A DNA stretch of 64,000 bases from Aphanomyces cochlioides (Eukaryota > Oomycota > Saprolegniomycetes > Saprolegniales > Verrucalvaceae): NCBI GenBank assembly GCA_019828595.1, contig JAHQRK010000022.1, positions 620,001 to 684,000 on the forward strand, in the 5' to 3' direction. Under the pieces are notes generated by a model that saw only the letters and a list, made by a program, of their open reading frames with translations, searched no databases and was not told where the DNA came from. The stretch's first letter is position 1. Every line of letters starts with the position of its first letter. Made by a program: the position numbers and the translations under genes. Of this stretch, positions 53,366-63,786 are shown one piece after another.

Positions 53366-53685
53366 TCATATTATTCAAGTACCTTATCCACCTTTTGCAT
53401 TTTTCGTGATTTTCAGTGGTGATCTTTCCGTTTGACGAAAATCGAAAAAAACAGTTTGAATAAAAAACAGTGATCTGTTGCAATCTGATGAAGTCTGGTG
53501 AGCCCGCTGATGCTGTCCCCACGAGTCCAGCACTCGTTGACACTGCAGCTGAAAGAGCGTCGGCCCTTGACAACATGTTGTCACCGAAGCTGTTTGATAG
53601 GCAAAAAGCAGCCCATCTTACATTTCTTGGAGTCCTTGCAGTCCTTCAACAAGGCACAACTCAGTGCCTGCTTATTCACGCCAGA

Positions 53686-53843
53686 GAAATCGAATTCAGG
53701 CTTATTGACACGATAGAAACCACTTCAGAGAAATCAACCCCAGTCTTATTGACACGATAGAAATCAAAATCAGTCTTAATGCCACCATAGAAATCAATTT
53801 CAGTCTAATTGACTTGCTCGAAATCAAAAACAGTCTTATTGCC
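53686..53843. repeat. Tandem repeat, period about 30 bp, around five copies
   Basis: Units of the form AGAAATCAAAATCAGTCTTA + TTGACACGAT follow each other with small changes inside the right part of Harbinger-2, where subterminal transposase-binding repeats would be expected. Confidence 0.6.
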
Positions 53844-54281
53844 AAAACATTGTTTTAAACTGTTGAAAAAAACATCAACGCAATTTTCGATTCCGTTTTT
53901 CTATGTCATTGAGTATGAATTCATACAGTATCAAACGATTCAGCACAAAATTCTCTTTTTGGAAATACATAAATCTCAAAATGACATTTTTGGTCGAAAA
54001 TTGGGATCCATCACCTTCAAGCCTTCATAACTTTGGACTCGAGCGTCATTTAGGGGATGTTAAGGTGTCAAAATGTAGCTCGAAGACTCTAGTTTGTGGT
54101 GCAATAGCTAACTCAAACGTTGCACGATGGTTGATTAGCCACTTTTTGTTTTCTGTGTCCTCATATTTGGTCGCCATGGGGACGATGGAGTGGCGGTTGG
54201 GGATGCGGACATCAAAATGGAGCCGTCTTCCTGTCCCTATCCCTGCAATCGGGATGGGGACGACCGTTAGAAATGCCCTTA

Positions 54282-55413
54282 GTTTGAGGCTCTTACCTCT
54301 GCCAGGTGTCTCGTCAAAATGGAGTCGAGACAATGCAACGATGAATCGTATCCAGTTGTCCACAATAACAAAGAGCCACTCGCATACAGTTGTAAACGAA
54401 GCTGATTGCTCATTTGATGAGCAAGCGAAAATGTTGACGAGTCCCACAGTCATCACTGTTCTGCTCAGTCACGTTTGATCAACAAACTCGAATGCCATCG
54501 TTCCTCCGTTTCAGCTCTAAATCAGCCCAAGGCTAATGTTATGAGAGCCCTTGCTCTGTTGCACTCGAAAGTTGATGATTATCGCCACGGATCCTCCTAA
54601 TGGAGTACAGAAAATCTACACACAGAAAATAGGGAATCACAGGCAGAATCTGGGGAATCACAGATTCTTGTATCAATAACAGTACTGTACAACTCTGTGT
54701 TCCTCTCTTGTCAAGCTGGTACGAGAGTCGGGGAAGGTTTCCTCCGCAACGCTTTATCTGCAGGGAGTGACGAGGAAATTCCCTCGCGTGGGAGAGAATG
54801 AATAGAGTTGTCCATTTACGCTAACGTTAGGAGCGGGCGACTATTATCCGTGTCAATAACAGAAATAGTGATGAAAACACATAGAGCTTGGATCATGGAT
54901 GTGAATATCCATCGCGACGTGTAAATTGAAGGAGCATTCGTGATCGTCGTCGTGACAGAGCTTCCCGGGCTCAATGAGTTGATAGACTTTTTAAAAGCAA
55001 CTTCTGCAACATGTAACTGTCAACGCCCGTGGTCGATGTGACAGGGTGACAGAGAATGAACCTGGAGGTTGCAGGTTCGAGTCATGGGATTTCCGTCATG
55101 GAAATTTTTGTCATTTTAAAATTCTTTGCCTCTGTGCCCTCATACACAAAAGCAAGCTGCAGTTTTGGTACCATAACTACTTACGACGTCAATAAAACTT
55201 AAGAGAAGGTCATTAATAGACGCAGAGAGCTACTGAAGAGCGGTCAGTAGTCTGACTTGCTGTGTGGCAGACAAACTTGTTCAATGGGAAACTATTAATG
55301 AATTCTTCGAGTCGGGGTCGAGCGCTATCAGGCAAAGACTCGTGTGAATAAAAGCAGGCTGAAATGACCTTGAATCAAAGAGAATAACCGTTGCCAACAC
55401 CAAGTTGGCGATT
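54282..55413. other. Intergenic
   Basis: No gene supported. A box-B-like GGTTCGAGTC at 55072 stands alone without a tRNA fold. Confidence 0.4.
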
Positions 55414-55664
55414 TCATTTTTCAATTTTCTCTCGCATGGCTCCTCGTGTTTATTTCGTGACTGGCGCGAACAAGGTACACGCTCTTCTCTTCTCCCTTTC
55501 ACATTGTGCCCTTCTGTCTAGGGCATGGCTACGAAACGGTTCGCATTCTCTCGGAGCGATTCGGGAACCAAGCAATCGTGCTCCTTGGAACGCGATCGCT
55601 TGAAAATGGCAAAACAGCGATTTCCAAGTTGAAGCAATCAAATCCATCCTTCGATTACCATATT
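55414..55664 (+). pseudogene. SDR copy e: promoter, exon 1 and start of ex. 2, cut by a MITE
   Basis: The core promoter TCATTTTTCAATTT (55414-55427), ATG at 55436 and MAPRVYFVTGANK, then an intron 55475-55521. Exon 2 reads (G)HGYETVRILSERFGNQAIVL and NPSFDY, then stops being SDR a few bases before the MITE at 55675. One base is missing at the acceptor, so the frame is broken at the splice as well. No SDR sequence was found on the far side of the MITE. Confidence 0.75.
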
Positions 55665-55674
55665 TGGCATGTTA

Positions 55675-56138
55675 GAGCGTCTCCACCCGGTCGCTATTTC
55701 CCTAGCCATAGCCAAAATATGGCTAGAAAACAGCCCCACCCAGGATCGCTATAGCCATAATTTTTTGTTGGACTAGCTATTTTTCACCAAAATAGCTAGC
55801 CAAGTATTTCAAAAGTCAAATATCAAACATACATTCTTGAGCAAAAAAAGAATGAATGTGTGATGTTGTACTGAGCTCTGGCATGAGTGAAAAGGAGTCA
55901 AGGATTAGGCTAAGAGGCCTAGAATGGACAGAAATTGATGACAAAAAGATCTGCATTCGTCTCAGTTGTTTTGGGAATCGCTGCTAGGGCACTGATGAAC
56001 TCAGGATATATGGTCATCCTGGGTGTCGCTTCTTCCATTTAGCTATGGTAGAATGTGGATTGCAAATATAGCTATAGCTAAAATTGTCCCAAAATGGCTA
56101 ATTTGGCTATGGCTATAGCTAATGGGTTGGAGATGCTC
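55675..56138. repeat. Harbinger-type MITE, 464 bp, TTA target duplication
   Basis: GAGCGTCTCCACCC at the left and GAGCATCTCCAACCC (reverse complement of the right end) are the inverted termini; TTA flanks both (55672-55674, 56139-56141). The interior is rich in GGCTATAGCTA words. The termini strongly resemble the GAGCATCTCCAA ends of plant Tourist-like MITEs. Confidence 0.82.
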
Positions 56139-56722
56139 TTATAGCGGTGTCAATTTGACAGATGCACCTTCCAATTTTTATAATTCTAAGACTACTACAA
56201 ATATTAGGTTACAGAGGCAATGTATTCTTGCAATGTTTTTCACATTGTAGCGAAAGATGGCTTTGAATTTTAATACATATATTAAAGCAATTTACAATAT
56301 AACAGAATCGAAGTTCTGTTTCTGTTTTCATGTTCCGAGTCAAATTCTGGATTTGATTTGACGATGAGATATCTGGAGTTTGACAGAATGTCATGGTCTG
56401 TCAAGGAAACCACGGCATGAATTTCGGATGGACATTTTCCAAGTTGCAACCAAGTGCACAGTCTTCGTCTTAAACCTGCTTTGCGGAGGGCTGCCAAGGC
56501 CATTGACTACACCATCCTACACTCCTGCCGCTACTACGGTAGCTCCACTGTGGCAAAGTCCTATCCAGGGAAAGAAGGCTCGAGCAACAGGTCAACGGTG
56601 CTCTCGTCAATGGAGTACAAAGGTTATCCTTTGCCTTGGTAGACTGGGCTTTAAGAAATGTGTGATGGACGACATGGAGTGATTGTAGCAACATAATTTT
56701 TTTATTAATTAATTCAAGAGTA
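56139..56722. other. Intergenic, one short open frame
   Basis: A plus frame at 56454-56642 (SLRLKPALRRAAKAIDYTIL ... YKGYPLPW) is short, without ATG context or family resemblance. It is not called as a gene. Confidence 0.35.
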
Positions 56723-58728
56723 CAGAGCCCTGGAAAATATACACGTACAGTTGTACTTGCAGTTTGGGGCGATCCAACTATGTGCTGTATAAATTAATAT
56801 AATAAGTTCTACAGGAAACACATTATGGAGGGAAAATTGGGTCGCTGTGGAGGCTGATGAATTGCATTCTTATAATGGAAAGCAGCGTCGAAATTGTCAA
56901 GACACGCCGCTGCTATAGTCTCGACACAAAGCGAAACATTATTCGTGCACTAAATGAATGCACACAAAAGGAAGTTTCGACTCGCAGCGGCATCCCACTA
57001 CGCACGATTCAAAACTTCGTGCGTGAGAAGGACAAGATTTTTGCGTCGCTTCGTGCGAAGCGATGTTGCAATATTGGATACTCTGGGCGTAAGGAAATCC
57101 TTCCTGGTGCCGATGTAAGACATCAATATTGTACTGTCTAATCTATTCCTTTAGGATTTATTGGACTATATGATTGCCATGAGGGAAAATTTTTTCCCTC
57201 TAACGACGTATCATGTAGTCCAGCAAGTCAAGCAAACCACCAGGACTGGGTAACTGCTTACTCTGCATTGAAAGTAGATCCATACGAGTCTTTATTTAAC
57301 TTATGTAGAGACTTTGTTTATCGACATGGCTTTTCTCGCCGTCGTGCTTCAACTGCAAAGTCTCTGGATCCCCAACAAATGCATGACGTCCGAGAAAAAT
57401 TTCTCCGCGAATTCTGGCATGAACACGGCGAATTTGAAGACAGCGATGCCATCAATTGCGACGAGACGGGGATATATTTTGATACCCCCCAAGATACATC
57501 CTAACGCAAAAAGGATCTGACGCCAGCATAGCTCAGGGGGACAAGTCGTGCCGACTAACGGCTGTGTTAGCTGCTAGGCGTAATGGTAAGTCTCTCTTGT
57601 CAACATGAAAATTCACACTCTAATAGGAGAAAAATTGCCAATTCTGTTTGTTCTTAAAGGAAAGCCTGGGGGATATATTGATTCGAATGAATTGTATTTG
57701 TATCCTCCAGAGCATCTATATGCCGTCCAACAAAATGCATGGATCGACGGTGAAAGATGGAAATTCTATCTTGACAACGTCTTAAGGTAATTCTTACAAG
57801 TGAGTTGATTTAAGATGAATTAATGCTAGGCCTGAAATTATAAGGCCTTCTCTGATTGTCATTGACAACTTTGATGCACATACGACATCAAAGAACATTG
57901 CCTTCGTCGAAGAAGAGCTTAGTTCTGTCGTTTGTACACTCCCTCCCAACACACCGTCTGTGCTGCAACCACTAGACGTGGGAGTGATGGGTCCTTTCAA
58001 AGTCAAGATAAGGACTTTATGGCTGCGAGAAACCTACCACCCCTCCAGTGCAGTGGAAAAGCGAATGGCCTGCATTAAAAGAGCCATTCAAGCTTGGGAA
58101 GAAATTTCCCCCGAGACTATTCGAAAAGCATTCGAAAAGGCTATACCAAGACGTAGCTAGTTGTAGCTATCTTTGATAATAAACTGTCCGATTTGTTTTT
58201 CATCTGCCCTTACGAAGATCCATTGTTTCTCAATTGCATGATGTTGGACTGAGATTCAGCATACACCAAGGCTTACGCGATGCGGTGCATGAACATCCTC
58301 CCTACTCCCCTACATCATGCTTGTTGGAAACCATTGGATCTCGATAAGGGCAGTTGGAAAACATGGACTGTCATGTTGAAGTCAAATTGGATAATGACGT
58401 ACAAATAACCTAGATGTTTACATAGTTTAATCAAGTCATTTTTTGTTGTAGGTTTTATGGTTTTTTGTTTTTACTTGGAGCTCATTCTCTCTGGACATCT
58501 ACTCTAACAGTGAATAATGATCATTTAATTAAGTTTGGGAAGAAATAAGCTTATGGACGTATCACTGAAAGCATTTGAAGCTTACTTTTAGACACATTGT
58601 ATTCAGTATAAAAGTGTATTAGTTTATATAGGTCTTTCTAAAATTGATATGTGGTAAAACTGGCCATTTGGCCAATCAAATTGTAGTCGGACCGGAGTAG
58701 TACTATCTACTGGAACACAAGGGCTCTG
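56723..58728. mobile_element. pogo-type transposon, about 2006 bp, TA target duplication
   Basis: CAGAGCCCT begins at 56723 and its reverse complement AGGGCTCTG ends at 58728; TA flanks both sides (56721-56722, 58729-58730). The inverted repeat is short (about 9-10 bp), as in pogo/Tigger elements. A DDE_1 transposase with short introns lies inside. Confidence 0.7.
56857..58160 (+). pseudogene. pogo/Tigger-like DDE_1 transposase, several exons, two frameshifts
   Basis: Exon 1 (ATG 56857 or 56875, to 57114) has the HTH: YSLDTKRNIIRALNECTQKE and RSGIPLRTIQNFVREKD. Introns 57115-57154, 57586-57626 and 57787-57829 are GT-AG. Catalytic residues: Asp in AINCDETGIYFD, Asp in LIVIDNFDAHT, and Asp in SVLQPLDVGVMGPFK (DDD, the pogo third residue). 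The C-terminus RAIQAWEEISPETIRKAFEK is typical. Frame breaks occur near 57235 and in a run of six C at 57485-57490; otherwise the reading is clean, so the second may be a sequencing error. Confidence 0.85.
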
Positions 58729-58758
58729 TATTTATCTGGTGTTCCAGTAGATAGTACT
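58699..58758. repeat. Perfect hairpin spanning the right end of the pogo element
   Basis: 20-bp arms (58699-58718 AGTACTATCTACTGGAACAC; exact complement 58739-58758) with a 20-nt loop that contains the pogo terminus and its TA. One arm is inside the transposon, the other outside. Confidence 0.88.
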
Positions 58759-58815
58759 AGTTTACATTCCAATATATAATTGTAAATATATAAGCAAAAT
58801 CACATTTAAAACATT

Positions 58816-58990
58816 TAAATGAAATCATAAATTTTAGAACAAGACAATGTGAAGAGGATATCTCCGAAGATATCCTCTTCACATTGTCTTGTTCTATCAC
58901 CTTGATTGTCCGTACGAAGAATCGAGTCAACAACTTCTGATGACAGTCTTTCGACATCATCTTCCCAATCTCGCTCGTTTGATGGCCCAG
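58816..58990 (-). pseudogene. C-terminal end of a second pogo-type transposase, split by the retrotransposon
   Basis: The minus strand reads VEQPGPSNERDWEDDVERLS, then SEVVDSILRTD and a stop at 58816. It joins across the gypsy insertion to the piece at 63787-64000. The acidic tail is of the kind that ends oomycete DDE_1 transposases. Confidence 0.55.
58837..58894. repeat. Perfect hairpin, 26-bp arms, 6-nt loop
   Basis: GAACAAGACAATGTGAAGAG + GATATC (58837-58862) and its exact reverse complement (58869-58894), loop TCCGAA. It lies in the tail of the pogo-type transposase relic. Confidence 0.9.
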
Positions 58991-58995
58991 GCTGT

Positions 58996-59174
58996 TATGG
59001 CGGGTTGCGGATGCAATGCAAATTGATCAGTGATTATAAATGCTATCTAGGGTGCTACAAGTGCTCGCAACCAACCAACTTGGTTGGAGGTCACAAGCTA
59101 AGACAAGAGAGACATTTGAGCATGTGGTGGGGGTCAGCGAAGGGTGTATCTGGATGCGTCCGGATACCACCACA
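58996..59174 (-). repeat. 3' LTR of the gypsy retrotransposon (179 bp)
   Basis: Read by eye it shows no difference from 63608-63786. In element orientation it begins TGTGGTGGTATCC. A polypurine tract (AGTGGGGAA) stands directly before it. The last ~50 codons of pol run into this LTR. Confidence 0.9.
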
Positions 59175-62100
59175 TTCCCCACTTGCAAAGCCCACGTGTC
59201 TTCTAGTTCAGACAAACCACGCCAATGGATCAAGAGTTGCTGCTTCGATGTCATTGGGTCAGTCCGAAGGGCTTTGATGCTGTCAATTGTGAGAACTTGG
59301 CCTTGGCTGCTGACAAGATCCATAAGTTCGGTAGACTGGTCGAGGCTAGCGTCATGGTAAAACTTCAATCGACTTCCATGCACTGTGAATTGATCTTGAG
59401 TTGCTAGGTGTTCGATGACAAACGAGTGGGGAGCTGTGTCAACCACCTTAAAAGATCCAACCCAGCGGGCTGCAAGCTTGTTTGCTGCAATTCGGTGATC
59501 GACTCGGGACCATAGCACAAAATCGCCGATATGAAAGTTGCACTCGAAAGCTTTCTTGCTGGCACGTTGGCGTTGACGTTGTCTTATTTTGAGAGCAGCG
59601 ACGTTGGAGTGAATATGATGCAGCGAGCTGCGAAGATCGTCAATTCGTTGTGAGATTGTATCGGTGATATTCATCTCGTTGTCGGCCCCAGGCAGATTCA
59701 AAAGGTAGAGCTGATTGGCGGCAGGTAGTGCTGTGAAGACTTCACACGGAGACATGCCATCAAGCGTGTCAACTGGCGTGTGGTTTAAGTTGGCCTGGAT
59801 CAAAGGTAGTAGATACGGCCAGAACTTTGAGTCCATATTGAGTTCCAATAAAAGAGCCCGTGTAACTTGTAAGATATCCTTGTTCAATCGTTCGATGGTC
59901 CCATTGATCCATGGAGAGTACACAGGTGTGAAAATGTGCGAGACCTGCATGCGATAGCGCTGATTTTCCACCACTTCAGCTTTGAAGTGTGAACCACAGT
60001 CAGATGTCCACGTGCGGGGAATACCAAATCGCTTGTGCCAATCCAGTAGCGCATCAACTACCACAGCACTTGTTGGTGCGTCGCATGCGATGAGCTCAGT
60101 GTAGTGTGTCAGCTCATCCTTAAGCACGAGTAGATATTTCGCTGATGAGGACGAAGGGCCCATGAAAAGGAAATCCATGTGGAGGTGCTCATTTCGTTTA
60201 GCGGGGGGTTCATCGACAGTCCATTGTCGTTGGATGAGCTTTCCTCCCTTGACGTGTTTGCAAAGAAGGCATGCCGAAACAAAATCAGCGGCCAGTTGGT
60301 CAATTGAGGGGATGAAGAATCGGGATTTGAGAGTATTGGAGAGTGCATGGGTTCCACGATGTGCTGCCGGGCCACAGTGTCCGATGATGAGTAAGCGTGT
60401 GATCAGCTCAGACGCAGTTGGAGGGATCCAGATGCGATCATTTACGAAGGTAATGCCGGAACGAGTGGTTGAGTCAACAGGCGGGTCGAGGCCGTTCTGC
60501 ACAGCAAGAATGGACTCATTGGAGGGCCATGCAAAGTCGTCGGATTGAAGGGGGCGAAGCTTGGTAGCAAAGAGGCGACGGACCTGTGGGGAAGGGGGCG
60601 CAAACCATCGAGAGCAGATATCTGCCCATAGATTGCTCGCGCCATCGATATGATGAATTACGTAACGGAGGCCCACAAGCTGGAGGGACCAACGCTGCAA
60701 CTTCCCACGTACATGCTGTTGGATTTCAGAGGAGGGGGCAAAGATCTTGATGAGGTTTGCGTGGTCACAGAACATGTGAATCGGTTTGCGACGGAAGAGG
60801 AGGTAATGGAGGTCAATGCTCGCTCGAATGATGGGGTATGCCTCGCGCTCAGTGATGCTCCAGTTGAGTTGCGCTCCACGGAATAATCCACTTTTGCAAA
60901 CGAGGAGGCGATGCGGGAGGGATGTGATGGGGTGCGAGGGATCAAGACTTGGGACCTGCGTGACGACGATAGACCAACCAGTCAGAGAGGCGTCAGTGAA
61001 GACACAAACTTCGTCATCCTCAGAGGGGAAGGAGAGAGGGACAGAATTACCGATGGAAGCGATAAGACGGTTGAAGACGTCGACGTCTTGGGATGACCAG
61101 TCAAGATGGATACCAGCAGCGGAATGTTTCGTGCGATTAGAGTGAGCGAGAGCAGTATTGAGCTTGTCATACATAGGGGCAGAGATTCGAGCAAAATCAA
61201 GGATACTATCACGAAGCCAATTGATAGCACACAGAAATGACTGCAGCTCAGCTGCAGTGGAGGGTGTGGGGAGTTGGGTGAGGGCGGAAATTCGCTCGGG
61301 GTCTTGAGTAACACAATCACCACTGATTAGACGTCCACACCACACAGTGGACGTGCAATAAATAGTCGATTTCTTCAGATTCAAGGTGAGCGAGTGGGAT
61401 TGGAGGCAGGCGAAGAATTGGCGTAGCTTGGAGACAAATAGCTCATGAGTCGTCGCAAAGATAAGGACATCGTCGATCCATACGAGTGCGTGTTTGTACA
61501 GGAGGTCGCCAAGCACCAATTGCATCTGATTTTGGAAGTGAATTGGTGAATCAGAGGCGCCTTGGGGGACACGTGTAGGTGTAAAAATGCCATCATCCGT
61601 TCGGAAGCTGAAGTATTCTTGACATGATGGGTCAAGGGGCATTTGCCAGAAGCCCTTAAAGAGGTCAAACTTTGCAATGGCAACAGCTCCACGCAGACAT
61701 TGAGTTACGACAGACAAATTGGGCATGGATCCAGTGATGGGAAGGGTGAGTTGGTTCACGGGTCGATAATCAATGGTGATTCGGAACTCGGGGGACTCGG
61801 ACCCGACCGCAGACTTCTACAAGACAGGCAGTGCAGGTGATGCCCATTTGCTGTGATTATTGCGATAGACCAGACCATTCATAACGAGCTCATCGACGAA
61901 GGTATGAAGGAACTCGCTCTGGAGTGGTGGGTACTTGCGTGTTCTGCAGACAAAAGGCCGTGCACCATCAACAAGAGTGACCTTAAGGGGGGCGAGTTTT
62001 GCAGGACCATCGGGCAGCAGTTTTGTTCGCCAGACGTCGTGGAATTCATTGAGTAAGTCGGAGAGCTTGGACTCCATCGTGCTTGGCAGACCATTGTGAC

Positions 62101-63537
62101 GAGCTTCATCGAGGAGGTTGTTTATGCCATGGACTATATCGGGGGTGCAGTGCGCGATGTCGTCAGCAGTATCATCGCCATCATCTTCGACTATATTGGG
62201 TGATGAGACAAGCTGCTCAAAACAGCGATCAAGATCGATCCCAAATGACTTCAGAGTTGTGTTGCCAATAATGCACTCATCCAGATCACCATCAAAGACG
62301 TAGAATCGGACCATACCAATATCCACCTTGCCCACAGCAGTTATCGTTTGGACTGAGAACTCAACCTCGTCAATGCATCGATAGCTTTCACCACCGGCCG
62401 CCACGAACACAAATGGTAAACTCAGGCGCCGGGGTTGAGAGTCATGGATAAATTGACGGGGGATGACGTTGCAGTCAGCACCAGTGTCCCAACCGACGGG
62501 TACTTCTTGACACTCGTTGAGGATGATCGTGTGAGTTGCCAGGGATTTCGAGATGCGGCGTAGGTGTTTCTGCTTCTCTTCACGCATCTTGCCGCGAGCA
62601 TCCTCCTTCTGTTCTGGTGTCGCGATTGGGCAATCCTTTAGCCAGTGGGACCCTTTACAGACCCAGCAGCCAGTACGGGGGGGTTCAGAGCCGTTGTTTG
62701 GGGCTTTCCGAGCATCTCCAGAGGGTCTGGATCTAGCAGCCTCTATACCTTGTGGAATATCGTTTGAGACATCCAGGGCGGGTGTGCGACCGTTGGATCT
62801 TAGAGGCTGATTGGATGGGCGTTTGTTGCGGCTCATATTCGCTTGTTCTCGTTGCAAACTGTGGAAGTGTTGTTGCCGTTTAGCGTGTTCACATACAAGA
62901 GTGTACAGCTCAATATCGTCGTACTTTGCGGATCAGTGTTCGTATTCGACAAGTCGTTCAATATCAAGTTTGAGAACATCAGGAGCAAGATTTGCAATCA
63001 GAAGCTTGCATCGGAGTTTTGTAATGATACGACCCTTGTCACTCATAGGACTTTCGGTCTTCAGGAATGCGGCAAGTCCGTTGTCTTCAATAAGCTTGTT
63101 GAAGAGTACAAAATAGTTCATGACACGACACGCGACATCAGATTCCTTCAAATCCATCTTAAGATGGGCTTTGAAGAAAGCTGGGATGTCTGGGGTAGCG
63201 CTATTCTTGGTTGCCTTGCAGCGGGCAGTGATTGCTTTGCAAAGATCATCATCAGTGATGAATTGCAGGTTCTTGCGTAAGTCATACGTGGCTAAATGCT
63301 CGAGTATTCTTGTCTCAATTGAATTCTTGACGTTCACAGCGATGGCTTCAAACTTCTCATGACAAGGCATCGGTCCCGAATCTTCTCTTCATACCGTAAG
63401 CGTTCACGGCTCCACATGACGAGTGCTTCGTGTGACCAGGACTTGATAACAGGTGCAGTGACGTAATCATAAAGGGGTTGAGGGTACCATTCCTTATCGA
63501 CATCTTCGATGTCGGGTGGAGCGGAGAATGTTGACAT
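59027..63537 (-). pseudogene. gag-pol of the gypsy element, with two in-frame stops and one frameshift
   Basis: Gag starts at the ATG 63537 (MSTFSAPPDIEDVDKEWYPQ); the frame changes near 63365 (PCHEKFEAIAVNV). A TGA lies at 62933-62935 (EYEH*SAKYDDIELYTLV). Then a zinc knuckle CWVCKGSHWLKDC, the protease VGWDTGADCNVIP, and a TAG at 61817-61819 just before reverse transcriptase (SPALPVL*KSAVGSESPEF). RT: TIDYRPVNQLTLP, RVPQGASDSP, ALVWIDDVLIFA (IDD in place of YVDD). RNase H: VCVFTDASLTGW. Integrase: HHCC finger H..H...CLLCKH, then D,D,E in HLHMDFLFMG, TWTSDCGSHF, WINGTIERLNKD. A chromodomain-like end: QLLIHWRGLSELEDTW. Stops occur between domains, so readthrough cannot be ruled out. Confidence 0.85.
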
Positions 63538-63607
63538 GGTGCTTTCAATGCAGGGGTGCTTGGGCGCGTTGATGCGAAGATGCAGGTTGTATTGCCAAAG
63601 TATACTT

Positions 63608-63786
63608 TATGGCGGGTTGCGGATGCAATGCAAATTGATCAGTGATTATAAATGCTATCTAGGGTGCTACAAGTGCTCGCAACCAACCAACTTGGTTGGA
63701 GGTCACAAGCTAAGACAAGAGAGACATTTGAGCATGTGGTGGGGGTCAGCGAAGGGTGTATCTGGATGCGTCCGGATACCACCACA
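63608..63786 (-). repeat. 5' LTR of the gypsy retrotransposon (179 bp)
   Basis: Same sequence as 58996-59174. Just downstream in element orientation stands AAGTATACTTTGGCAATACA, where the primer-binding site should be; I do not recognise the matching tRNA. Confidence 0.88.

Larger units (their letters stand above)
50614..54278. mobile_element. PIF/Harbinger DNA transposon 2 (3665 bp, perfect 28-bp TIR, TTA duplication)
   Basis: The left end 50614-50641 (GGGCATTTCTAACGGTCGTC...) is exactly the reverse complement of 54251-54278, and TTA stands directly outside both ends (50611-50613, 54279-54281). Inside, a Harbinger transposase (+) and a Myb-like protein (-) converge. A host-gene-like fragment has been inserted into the transposase, and a 30-bp tandem repeat lies near the right end. 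The termini are flawless while the genes are broken: a non-autonomous but mobilisable element. Confidence 0.92.
58996..63786 (-). mobile_element. Ty3/gypsy LTR retrotransposon (4.8 kb), recent insertion
   Basis: Two identical-looking 179-bp LTRs, a five-base target duplication GCTGT (58991-58995, 63787-63791), and gag-protease-RT-RNase H-integrase order on the minus strand. It sits inside a pogo-type transposase. Short LTRs and pol overlapping the 3' LTR are unusual. Confidence 0.92.

Noticed and set aside
53903..54478. 191-aa plus-strand ORF over the right end of Harbinger-2
   Set aside because: It crosses the transposon end and target duplication and has no family features; chance frame.
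55020..55110. Possible tRNA or SINE because of a box-B word GGTTCGAGTC at 55072
   Set aside because: No acceptor stem, no anticodon arm and no A box at the right distance could be found.
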